Shown piece by piece: positions 38,165 through 45,154 of a stretch of 50,445 nucleotides of DNA. Source of the DNA: a virus. Every line of letters begins with the position of its first letter. Position 1 is the stretch's first letter. The stretch covers positions 1-50,445 of the IMG/VR virus record IMGVR_UViG_3300036858_000014. One strand, given 5' to 3'. The notes below the pieces were generated by a model. That model was given only the letters and a program-made list of their open reading frames with translations. It searched no databases and was not told the origin of the DNA. Position numbers and translations under genes: made by a program.

Positions 38165-39313
38165 TTACAATTCGGTTTCTGCGGTTTCATCAAGTCGATT
38201 CAAGATGTCGATTACATTTGCAACCCGGCGGTTAGCGGCGCTTAAGTCCGTCATGGCGTCGGCTATCATGGCGCGTATCTGCGCTTTTGTATCCGGCGTC
38301 GGCATCGGCTCATCGGGCGGTTCTGGCGGCGGCGGGGGATTAGGGTCACTCGCATACAGCATACGCGGGATAGCGGTATCTGCAATGTTGTAATTCACCC
38401 AGTCGGGATTTTGCCCATAACCGAAGATTAACGCCGCTTCCACGTCAAATAGTTGGTTCGCATCTACCCAAGCCATCTGTTTTACATAGGCTGTGTTTCT
38501 ATCCCATTGAGGCCACCAGTCCTTCCACTGCGGTTCAAGCGTTTTAAAACCGTTGACACTACCGCCGTTATGCTTCAAGCTGTTGAGCCATACGCCTATG
38601 TCACTTGTGTAATCAAAACTGGTTTCGGTGTAGATAACGCGCGGGCGCTTGATGCCGTTACGATCACACCATGCGTATAAAAACCGATGCCGTCCAATGT
38701 GAAAACAGGTTGCTTTCTCAATCTCAGCACGGGTAGGCCAGTTCTCAGGCGGGATTAGGTTTTTACCCTTCCCTTTCAATTCCGGTTTATTAGGGTCAAC
38801 ACCCGCGTTGTCAGGATACCCGCCGTAAGTTCCAGACGTAGCAGCGCCGCCCGCGTAAGCATGTAACCCCACGATAACGAACTGCGGAAAATCCGCCGCT
38901 AGTTTAAGCAAGTCTTTAGCGCGGTCAAAATCAGGGGTATCATATGTTCCGGTAGCAGGGTTTAGCACGATAACAGGCTGTTTATTCTCGATACCGTATC
39001 GCGCCAAGTCGTATTCCCATTGGATAATCTCAGCCCCTAAACCGCTTTCATTATGCCCGTGAACAATACAGCCGTTATCTGAAATTGGCTTGCTAATCCG
39101 TAAGAAGTCTTTAGCCCCTACACGCTTATGCAGTTCACCATCAGGCCATTGTCTAACAATTACCGTCATGTTTGGAAATGCACGTTTACAGGCGTAGGCA
39201 GTTGGGGCGCGGTCGCCATAGAATAGAATGGCGGGGGATTTCATAGCAGCAACGTGGTTAAACAGCACGTTTTCATCGTCGGGGTTTAGGACGTTTAAAC
39301 CTAGTTTGGTCAT
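38165..39313 (-). CDS. TIM-barrel glycosidase, candidate endolysin
   Basis: This 382-residue protein has a glycoside hydrolase (clan A-like) layout. VHGHNESGLG places Asn-Glu at 88-89 as acid/base, and RVIYTETSFDY places Glu230 as nucleophile; strands such as FVIVGLHAYAGG lie between. A Pro-rich linker (about 323-340) joins a C-terminal helical tail, perhaps a wall or tail anchor. With the holin-like gene 10 bases downstream, lysis is the likely role. No signal peptide is seen. Confidence 0.6.
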   Translation of the reverse strand: MTKLGLNVLNPDDENVLFNHVAAMKSPAILFYGDRAPTAYACKRAFPNMTVIVRQWPDGELHKRVGAKDFLRISKPISDNGCIVHGHNESGLGAEIIQWEYDLARYGIENKQPVIVLNPATGTYDTPDFDRAKDLLKLAADFPQFVIVGLHAYAGGAATSGTYGGYPDNAGVDPNKPELKGKGKNLIPPENWPTRAEIEKATCFHIGRHRFLYAWCDRNGIKRPRVIYTETSFDYTSDIGVWLNSLKHNGGSVNGFKTLEPQWKDWWPQWDRNTAYVKQMAWVDANQLFDVEAALIFGYGQNPDWVNYNIADTAIPRMLYASDPNPPPPPEPPDEPMPTPDTKAQIRAMIADAMTDLSAANRRVANVIDILNRLDETAETEL

Positions 39314-39341
39314 ATGGCATCACCTATTCCTATACACGCCC

Positions 39342-39350
39342 ATTATAGCA
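39342..39350 (-). promoter_or_regulatory. Extended -10 promoter of the lysis genes
   Basis: TGCTATAAT on the minus strand with GTGTGC just before, nearly identical to the antirepressor promoter at 36102-36110. No clear -35 box. Confidence 0.55.
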
Positions 39351-39370
39351 CACTCTAGCACCAGAAACAC

Positions 39371-39394
39371 AAAAGCGCCCGTTAAGGCGCCTTT
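39371..39394 (-). terminator. Terminator of small RNA A
   Basis: GCGCC/GGCGC, extended by AAAG/TTTT pairing, then TTTTGTG on the minus strand. Confidence 0.8.
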
Positions 39395-39484
39395 GTGTCA
39401 GTCTTGGCTCTGCAGCCCAGCTATCATCCATTGTGATAACCATCGTGAGGCCTACTACCGAACTTGTGATCGGGTTCAGTCTCA
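39371..39484 (-). ncRNA. Candidate small RNA A
   Basis: About 110 bases between a good promoter (39491-39520) and a good terminator, with no open frame. Local stems visible on the minus strand include CCGA/TCGG, TATCA/TGATA and GGCT/AGCC. Its compact unit resembles regulatory RNAs or decoys. Confidence 0.5.
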
Positions 39485-39490
39485 AACACC

Positions 39491-39520
39491 ATTATAAACA
39501 CAAAAGCGCGAGCTTTGCAA
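39491..39520 (-). promoter_or_regulatory. Promoter of small RNA A
   Basis: TTGCAA, 18-base spacer, perfect TATAAT, minus strand. It overlaps the terminator of small RNA B, so the two units are back to back. Confidence 0.65.
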
Positions 39521-39530
39521 CCCGCGCCTT
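39499..39530 (-). terminator. Terminator of small RNA B
   Basis: GCGCG/CGCGC extended by AAG/TTT with a 12-base loop, then TTTTGTGTTT on the minus strand. Confidence 0.75.
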
Positions 39531-39594
39531 GTGCTTTGCAGACCCATCAGGAAGGAGTTATAGGACGTTCCCACACATTAGACGCCCTATCGAC
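39503..39594 (-). ncRNA. Candidate small RNA B
   Basis: About 95 bases from the promoter at 39601-39629 to the terminator. Near its 5' end ATAGGGCGT pairs with ACGTCCTAT (9 bp, one G-U) around a 13-base loop. No open frame. Confidence 0.55.
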
Positions 39595-39600
39595 ATACAC

Positions 39601-39629
39601 AGTATAACGTGGGTTGCGGCGGGGTGCAA
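39601..39629 (-). promoter_or_regulatory. Promoter of small RNA B
   Basis: TTGCAC, 17-base spacer, TATACT, minus strand. It diverges from the plus-strand promoter at 39644. Confidence 0.7.
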
Positions 39630-39643
39630 GTAAAATCTACATC

Positions 39644-39672
39644 TTGCAATTGTTTACAATAGGTGCTATTAT
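39644..39672 (+). promoter_or_regulatory. Promoter of the plus-strand three-gene cassette
   Basis: TTGCAA, 17-base spacer, TATTAT with extended TGC, 30 bases before the first ATG. Confidence 0.8.
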
Positions 39673-39701
39673 GGAGTATCTACTAATTAAGGAGAGTCAT
39701 A

Positions 39702-39962
39702 ATGCATGTAAACGGTGTTGATCTTAAGGTTACAAGGTTGAATGCAAAATGCGGCTATGTCCACTATGAAACAGCGTTTGGCGTTGACGCAAAACCAATT
39801 CATAACAGCGTAGCACAGGCGCTCAAAGCAAAACATTGGGCAGTCACGATGATACGGGAAATTAAGCCATCGGAATTACACCCTCAAAAAACAATCTATT
39901 GGGTACTAGATTACGCGCCCGATTCTGACACATTGCAAAAGCAGATTGATGAATTGACATGA
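39702..39962 (+). CDS. Cassette gene 1, hypothetical (86 aa)
   Basis: AAGGAGA precedes the ATG. A small mixed protein (MHVNGVDLKVTRLNAKCGYV; later IREIKPSELHP) with no recognised family. It overlaps the next gene by 4 bases. Promoter and terminator around the group suggest a moron carried among late genes. Confidence 0.6.
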   Translation: MHVNGVDLKVTRLNAKCGYVHYETAFGVDAKPIHNSVAQALKAKHWAVTMIREIKPSELHPQKTIYWVLDYAPDSDTLQKQIDELT

Positions 39963-40246
39963 CGACAGAAATACACGGTGTCCGTTTCACCGATCACGAC
40001 TGGCAACTTGTCACCGACTACGCCGCCCGCGTCAACATGGCACCACAGCAATGGCTAGTGAACGTGGTTATCGGTGAACGGTTTCGTAGTTGGGGGGAAA
40101 CTTGGCAGGGGATAAAAGCGCGGGGTAATCCAACGTTCGGTAAACCAGCGCAACCGGGCAAGCGCTGCCGTTGTGACGTGTTCAAGGGCGACGGTATCGA
40201 CCAGTGTGAAACGTGCGGCTTGCCGCTTATGGAAAGGGGAGAATGA
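39959..40246 (+). CDS. Cassette gene 2, zinc-finger-like (95 aa)
   Basis: Coupled by ATGA to gene 1. The C terminus carries KRCRCDVFKGDGIDQCETCG, a four-cysteine zinc site, after a helical N-terminal half (WQLVTDYAARVNMAPQQWL). It may bind nucleic acid or a host factor. Confidence 0.6.
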   Translation: MTTEIHGVRFTDHDWQLVTDYAARVNMAPQQWLVNVVIGERFRSWGETWQGIKARGNPTFGKPAQPGKRCRCDVFKGDGIDQCETCGLPLMERGE

Positions 40247-40248
40247 CA

Positions 40249-40464
40249 ATGAAGATCAATAAACATCCGATTATCGTAAAGATCATTAGCCAACGTTGTA
40301 CTGGCTATGAGTTTAAGCCAGACTACTCAGCATCCATCATTGAGAACGTTGGGGAGGATGCAAACGGGACGAAATACCGTTTTACAACTGAACACAGACG
40401 CCGCAACGACGATGAGATGGGTACTGCATTGATGATTGATCGACACGATTACGTGATGATCTAA
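40249..40464 (+). CDS. Cassette gene 3, hypothetical (71 aa)
   Basis: Start MKINKHPIIVKI at 40249, 7 bases after GGGGAG; an ATG at 40243 (MTMK) overlapping the previous stop is also possible. A beta-rich short protein. Its stop overlaps the stop of the converging gene at 40461. Confidence 0.55.
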   Translation: MKINKHPIIVKIISQRCTGYEFKPDYSASIIENVGEDANGTKYRFTTEHRRRNDDEMGTALMIDRHDYVMI

Positions 40465-41075
40465 TCCACGCCCTTCTGGCTCTCAGTTTCGATAGCCGCC
40501 CCGTTTTGCAGAGGCGGCTTTTTTGTCGCATCGGCTAGGATGGCTTTTGCGACCTCGCCCGTAATCTTCGGCGGCGGGGTGCTTTGCAGCAGCATAGCCG
40601 CAATGTGTTCTTTCACGACCAAGCCCACGTCAGCGGGCAGCTTGTCAAGGCGTTCTAAGAGTTCATCGGTACGGCGCTTAAAGAACGCTTCTAAATCCAC
40701 AATGTTCGTAGACAACACGCCCAACGTTTCAGCAACCGCGTTATTATGATCTCGAAAGGACTTTTCCAACGTTACAAGGTTGTTGGATACCTGACTGGCT
40801 AACACGCCTTGCGCCTCAATCGCGCCTATGTTTTGGGCGCTTGTGCGTTCCATGCTGGCGATAACCTTTTCAAGCGATTTGAGGGCGGCAATGTTTTCAC
40901 TGTACAATGCTAGCAGCATTTTGGTTTCTTCGTTATTGCGGAGGGCTTCAGAATTTGCGTTTTTAATCGTCTGAATCAGAGCATAGATGATAAGCCCGGT
41001 AATACCTGAAAGGATGGCAAAGCCTGACGCCTTACCTAGCGCGTCTAGTAACTGAGGGGATAGCAAGTTTTCCAT
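40461..41075 (-). CDS. Membrane-anchored coiled-coil protein (204 aa)
   Basis: One hydrophobic segment (about 16-37) is followed by a long heptad-patterned coiled coil (about 45-160: LKSLEKVIASMERTSAQNI; LERLDKLPADVG) and a polar tail. The shape resembles spanin-like or tail-associated lysis proteins. It has its own promoter (41107-41135) and lies one step upstream of the lysis pair. Confidence 0.6.
   Translation of the reverse strand: MENLLSPQLLDALGKASGFAILSGITGLIIYALIQTIKNANSEALRNNEETKMLLALYSENIAALKSLEKVIASMERTSAQNIGAIEAQGVLASQVSNNLVTLEKSFRDHNNAVAETLGVLSTNIVDLEAFFKRRTDELLERLDKLPADVGLVVKEHIAAMLLQSTPPPKITGEVAKAILADATKKPPLQNGAAIETESQKGVD
40495..40524 (+). terminator. Plus-strand terminator of the cassette
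   Basis: GCCGCC and GGCGGC (12-base loop) followed by six Ts. It lies inside the 3' end of the converging membrane gene. Confidence 0.85.
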
Positions 41076-41106
41076 AGATAGTCCAGTGTAATGTAATCAC
41101 ACCGCT

Positions 41107-41135
41107 ATTATAATAAATATATGTTATCTTGTCAT
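41107..41135 (-). promoter_or_regulatory. Promoter of the coiled-coil membrane gene
   Basis: ATGACA, 17-base spacer, perfect TATAAT, minus strand, in a very A/T-rich gap. Confidence 0.75.
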
Positions 41136-41150
41136 GTTTCATATTTCTAA

Positions 41151-41447
41151 CTAGTCGCATCCGCAATCGTTTAACCGCTGCTTAAGGTCGGCAATCTGCA
41201 CTTGCGCGGCGTCTAGCGCTTGATCTTTTTCGAGGTTATCCGCTTGAAGTTGGGCTATCAAATCAAAGAATACCTTGCGCTGTTCGCCTGTGTCGGTTTT
41301 CTTTTTACCGACACTGTTAAATACGCGACGCACAACAGCGGGTGCTATCCATCCCGCAATAAGGGTAATCACTGCCCCTAGAATAGTGGCGACTTGCGCG
41401 GGTTCAAACGTGATGATCGGTGTTTGTTGCATGGTCATAGGGTGCAT
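41151..41447 (-). CDS. Membrane protein with C-terminal coiled coil (98 aa)
   Basis: One hydrophobic segment (about 15-36), a basic stretch (RRVFNSVGKKK) and a helical coil (LIAQLQADNLEKDQALDAAQ) ending in CGCD. It has the same general plan as the neighbour at 40461. Several ATGs near the start leave the exact N terminus open. Possible holin or spanin-like partner. Confidence 0.6.
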   Translation of the reverse strand: MHPMTMQQTPIITFEPAQVATILGAVITLIAGWIAPAVVRRVFNSVGKKKTDTGEQRKVFFDLIAQLQADNLEKDQALDAAQVQIADLKQRLNDCGCD

Positions 41448-41772
41448 AGGCTAGTAAAACGACGATTACCGCGATTTGAGTGGCGTAGCTAATGGTAGCG
41501 GCCTTGCCTCTATCCGGTAGACTCCAGATGTAAATAATCCGGTATAGATATGCGAACATCAGCGGTAGCAAATGCCGCGCCTGATAGCGTTCTGGAACGC
41601 GAAAACCGATAGCCAGAATAGACGATAGCATGAGGATACCGCCTATCAGTTGACGCGGGATGGTGAAAGCACCAAAGACAAATTGGTTGTCAAGCAAGCT
41701 GTCGAAAGCGACAAAGAAACCGTAGACCGCCTGCCCTAGCAAGTATAGATAGGTGATGAGTCGTAGTGTCAT
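41404..41772 (-). CDS. Four-span membrane protein (122 aa)
   Basis: Hydrophobic segments cover about 4-23, 33-57, 66-85 and 92-110, with short loops. No conserved motif. It overlaps the coiled-coil membrane gene by 44 bases. Position after tail genes and before lysis genes makes a holin or antiholin role possible. Confidence 0.6.
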   Translation of the reverse strand: MTLRLITYLYLLGQAVYGFFVAFDSLLDNQFVFGAFTIPRQLIGGILMLSSILAIGFRVPERYQARHLLPLMFAYLYRIIYIWSLPDRGKAATISYATQIAVIVVLLAYAPYDHATNTDHHV

Positions 41773-41833
41773 ATCCGTATTATATGCGATTGTGGTAAAA
41801 TGGAAATGAGAGACGGTTAGAGAGGGGATAGAG

Positions 41834-42184
41834 ATGAACGATACAGAGTTGATGCAACTGGATAGGGAAGTAGCAAAAGCTGGCGGTTTAGACGTTAGCG
41901 AGTATTATGCATGGGCGCACGTAGTAAACAGTGAGTTTAAGCGGTTGCCTAAATACAGTACAGATTTGCGAGACGCCATTACTTTGGCGGGTGAACACTA
42001 TTTTGTTTTGCATCAAAACCCGCAACTTGAAGACCCTGAAAGATTATGGGAGTGCCAAATAGGACTAAATACAAAATTCGGTACAGGTAGCACCCCCGCG
42101 CTTGCAATTTGCCGTGCTTATCTGAACATGAAAGCAGACTATAACGCTAAGGTTTTGCCATCGCATAATTTAATTACTTCGTGA
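41834..42184 (+). CDS. Hypothetical plus-strand gene (116 aa)
   Basis: GAGGGGA precedes the ATG. It resembles short phage proteins of the DUF2591 style in its plan: a helical N terminus (MQLDREVAKAGGLDVSEYY), then DAITLAGEHYFVLHQNPQ and late TPALAICRAYLNMKAD. It is a lone gene converging on the tail gene at 42243. Confidence 0.55.
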   Translation: MNDTELMQLDREVAKAGGLDVSEYYAWAHVVNSEFKRLPKYSTDLRDAITLAGEHYFVLHQNPQLEDPERLWECQIGLNTKFGTGSTPALAICRAYLNMKADYNAKVLPSHNLITS

Positions 42185-42187
42185 TAA

Positions 42188-42224
42188 GCGTTAGTCGTAC
42201 AATAGGTTGTTATCCGACTAATGC
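42188..42224. terminator. Long stem-loop between converging genes
   Basis: GCGTTAGTCG and CGACTAATGC pair over 10 bp (one G-U) with a 17-base loop. No T-run, so termination is uncertain. It is directly next to palindrome site 7. Confidence 0.5.
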
Positions 42225-42225
42225 T

Positions 42226-42241
42226 GTCATGACGAAATGAC
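42226..42241. repeat. Dispersed palindrome site 7 (GTCAT-GACGAA-ATGAC)
   Basis: Perfect arms, T/A flanks, intergenic between the stops of two converging genes. Identical in inverse orientation to site 3. Confidence 0.75.
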
Positions 42242-42242
42242 A

Positions 42243-43421
42243 CTACCCCACGCGCCATCGCGCCGCGCGTAAGGGTTGACCAAATATCACCGGGCGATTA
42301 TTGCGCGCCCCAACTGCGGCCTCATTTGTAATATCGTCATACCCATAAAAACGAACCTGCTGTGCTTCAGCATCGTAATCAATTGCGTTGATGTAGGTCT
42401 GGCGAGGGTCATCAAAACTAGGAAATGTGTACCCCACTAAGCTATCTTGAATCTGGATAACTCTATCCGGCCTGACTAACCAAGGATGAACCAATCCCCC
42501 GGTAACATAACGAGGGCGCATCCCATCGCTAACATAGGCATAGTATTCAACGCTGGTATTTGTCGGGCGGTAATACAATCGACGTGTACCGGTTGCAAAA
42601 TTAGTTGGCTCAACACCGACTACCCAAGGGACGCCCGAACCATCACCGCACTGTGCATTACTATCCAAACTATCCCATACCGTTTTACCGGGGCTATCTC
42701 CCGTTGCGCGGGATGCTGTGTTGGTTGTTACACCGCCTGTATTGGCATTGTCAAAAAACGTCGTACCGTTCGATAGTGCAGACAATCGCGCAAGTACGAA
42801 AGCGCTGTAAGTCTGGCTTACGCTGGAACTGCTAAAGAACAGTTGCCACTTGAGCGTTTGATAGATGCCAATAAGTTCTACAGATAACTCAAATTGCGCC
42901 CCCGGTGTAACCTCAGTTGACGATTGCGGGAACGATTGCGTATTGAGAATCTTATCGCCTAGCGCCGTTGGTTGTGCGCCTGTACCGCCCCAATGAAAAC
43001 CATATTCCGCACTGCCCTGCTTAATGCCGTACAGGTTTTGACTGGTTAGATTTTGCACAGCAGTCGTAACCGCTTGCACGCTGGTGCTTGTTGATGAGTA
43101 TACCTGCAAACTGTTATACATTTCGTCAAGCGAGATGGTAGTTGTGATGCCGCCATTGCTTAATGAAATGCGGTTAATCAATCCCTCGAATATCGGTTCA
43201 GCAGGGTTATCCACGTAGACCTGTACGAAGTTGCCAATGTAGGTCACAAGGAAATCATAGGCATCGGATACAGATGAGGGTTGCACCGTGCATGAGGCAG
43301 TATCAAACCAACCGTTTGCGCTAATCGTATGGCGGTAATTCGATACTAGAAAGCGCTTGAGATACTCGCTACCCCGGCGCGGTTTATTGTAAATGTTGAT
43401 GATATGAGGGGGAATAGTCAT
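42243..43421 (-). CDS. Tail-tip hub-like protein (392 aa)
   Basis: The N-terminal 110 residues (ISANGWFDTASCTVQPSS, LVTYIGNFVQVYVDNP, GLINRISLSNGGITTTISLD) have the split-barrel look of tail hub proteins of siphoviruses. The rest is beta-rich with no enzyme motif. It is coupled to the upstream tail gene by a 4-base overlap and follows the tape measure by one gene, the usual hub position. Confidence 0.6.
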   Translation of the reverse strand: MTIPPHIINIYNKPRRGSEYLKRFLVSNYRHTISANGWFDTASCTVQPSSVSDAYDFLVTYIGNFVQVYVDNPAEPIFEGLINRISLSNGGITTTISLDEMYNSLQVYSSTSTSVQAVTTAVQNLTSQNLYGIKQGSAEYGFHWGGTGAQPTALGDKILNTQSFPQSSTEVTPGAQFELSVELIGIYQTLKWQLFFSSSSVSQTYSAFVLARLSALSNGTTFFDNANTGGVTTNTASRATGDSPGKTVWDSLDSNAQCGDGSGVPWVVGVEPTNFATGTRRLYYRPTNTSVEYYAYVSDGMRPRYVTGGLVHPWLVRPDRVIQIQDSLVGYTFPSFDDPRQTYINAIDYDAEAQQVRFYGYDDITNEAAVGARNNRPVIFGQPLRAARWRVG

Positions 43422-45154
43422 ACGTCACGCAGCCCTGACCAACGCGGGATAATATTCACGCGCACCGTATATGTGAAATCAGGGCGTGAACGGTAGTTAT
43501 CTGCGGGGTCTTCCATGCCTACAAAATAGAGACGGTTGTTGACTTGTGGTAATAGGGTTACAGGTGAGCCTTGCGTGTTTGTTGGATAGGGTGCGCTGTC
43601 GTAAGCGGTTGCACCATCCTTATCCACTAGATAACAAGCATACTGCGGACGCCCGCGCGAAAGATAACCAGTCGTGTCGCTAATGATGTCAGAATTGCCT
43701 AACCCGCTATCATTGGTCGCAATAAAACATACCTCGTCTTTGGGAATGAGAATAAGGTCAAGCACATCCAAGGTTGCAACACCACTAGCACGGGATGCTC
43801 TTAAGGCAATAGCGATAGATTGTACTGTATTATCAACATCAATCCCGTACCCTTCCATTCCTACCGTAGTACGGTCATCTGATAGCGGGATAGACAGAAT
43901 GCCCATATAGCTTAAGTACCAGTCGGTAGCGGCTCCTGCGGATACTGTTGGATTAGTCGATTGAAGTCTGATAGTTTGGCGAACAGCAGCATAACTTACC
44001 TCTAAATACATGGAAATATTACCAAACGCCCCTGCATTTTGACGCCCTCGAATAAACGCGACATATTCGCCGCGTAAAATATGGATGTCAGCAGCGTAGT
44101 AATCACCAGCAAAATTTAACCGTATCTGATCAGTAGCGGTGGCGAAAGATGTACGGCTAAAATAGCGTGTACCTAATGTGTTATTCGATAAGTTTCCCGC
44201 CCCGCTGGTAGCGCTGGTTTGTCGCGTGGTATCTGTCCCCATACCCGCATCACCCGCATTAAATTGCGCTATTGGGATACGAAATGACTGCTGCAAGTCA
44301 GCGCGACCAGAACCCGCATTAGCGCGGTTGACTACTGTTGTTGGCTTGGTAGATCGTCCGCACATCAGAATGTATGGCGCGTTATCACCCGTTAAATCCA
44401 CAAAAGCCAATGCGGGCGCGTCACCGGGGATTAGATTTGCTGGAATGTCAACATAGTTATTTGTTACCGTAACATTCAATGTTGTCGGATTTAATTCGGT
44501 ACGATTGTTCAGTGTCTTTTGCACCAGTGCATCCGAGCCGCGCCCCAAGTCCGCAACGTTGACATTAAAATTCCGCATGTTTCCGTCGCGCGTGTAATAT
44601 GACCACTTCTTAGGGTTATCACCCGGCGCAAGCCCGCGCCAATACGCCTCGCGTTCAATCGTCATGGTAATGTCGCGCACAGGTTGCGCAAGATCGTCAG
44701 GGTCATCTACTGCATACTCAATCGTGCGAATAAGAGCGTAGCGCGGCCCCGGCTCACCAACGATTTGGTGCTTCAGATAGACGGGCTGAATCTGGTTAAA
44801 GTCAATATAGAAGGCACTGGCTTGGGCTACAAACCAGTCTAATTGTCGCATCAGATTGTTTAAGGTCAGGAACGACCCCGGTGCAATTGTCAAGCGCAGT
44901 GTTTCGGTTACGTCTGTATCACTAACCACAATTGGATAACGCCCCGGTACGAGTGAGCTGTCCAACCACGCGCCGCCGTTTTTGATGCTTGGGCGTTGCG
45001 GGCTAAAACCACCCTCTGCTAGTACGCAAAATCCGGCTGGGTCTGCCAAGTCAAGCACAATAACGCCTAGCTCTGCACTGGCAGTATCACCGGGCGTCTT
45101 TTCAACTCCCCATATGATCTTAAGTTCGTAGTGGTCGCCAACTGGTGTAGGCAT
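43418..45154 (-). CDS. Distal tail / minor tail protein (578 aa)
   Basis: The protein directly follows the tape measure, where the distal tail protein is found. It is beta-rich throughout, with an N-terminal domain (YELKIIWGVEKTPGDTASAE), a central part (VRDITMTIEREAYWRGLAP) that often closes tail-tip ring domains, and a jelly-roll-like second half. No catalytic motif seen. Named from position and fold style. Confidence 0.6.
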   Translation of the reverse strand: MPTPVGDHYELKIIWGVEKTPGDTASAELGVIVLDLADPAGFCVLAEGGFSPQRPSIKNGGAWLDSSLVPGRYPIVVSDTDVTETLRLTIAPGSFLTLNNLMRQLDWFVAQASAFYIDFNQIQPVYLKHQIVGEPGPRYALIRTIEYAVDDPDDLAQPVRDITMTIEREAYWRGLAPGDNPKKWSYYTRDGNMRNFNVNVADLGRGSDALVQKTLNNRTELNPTTLNVTVTNNYVDIPANLIPGDAPALAFVDLTGDNAPYILMCGRSTKPTTVVNRANAGSGRADLQQSFRIPIAQFNAGDAGMGTDTTRQTSATSGAGNLSNNTLGTRYFSRTSFATATDQIRLNFAGDYYAADIHILRGEYVAFIRGRQNAGAFGNISMYLEVSYAAVRQTIRLQSTNPTVSAGAATDWYLSYMGILSIPLSDDRTTVGMEGYGIDVDNTVQSIAIALRASRASGVATLDVLDLILIPKDEVCFIATNDSGLGNSDIISDTTGYLSRGRPQYACYLVDKDGATAYDSAPYPTNTQGSPVTLLPQVNNRLYFVGMEDPADNYRSRPDFTYTVRVNIIPRWSGLRDV

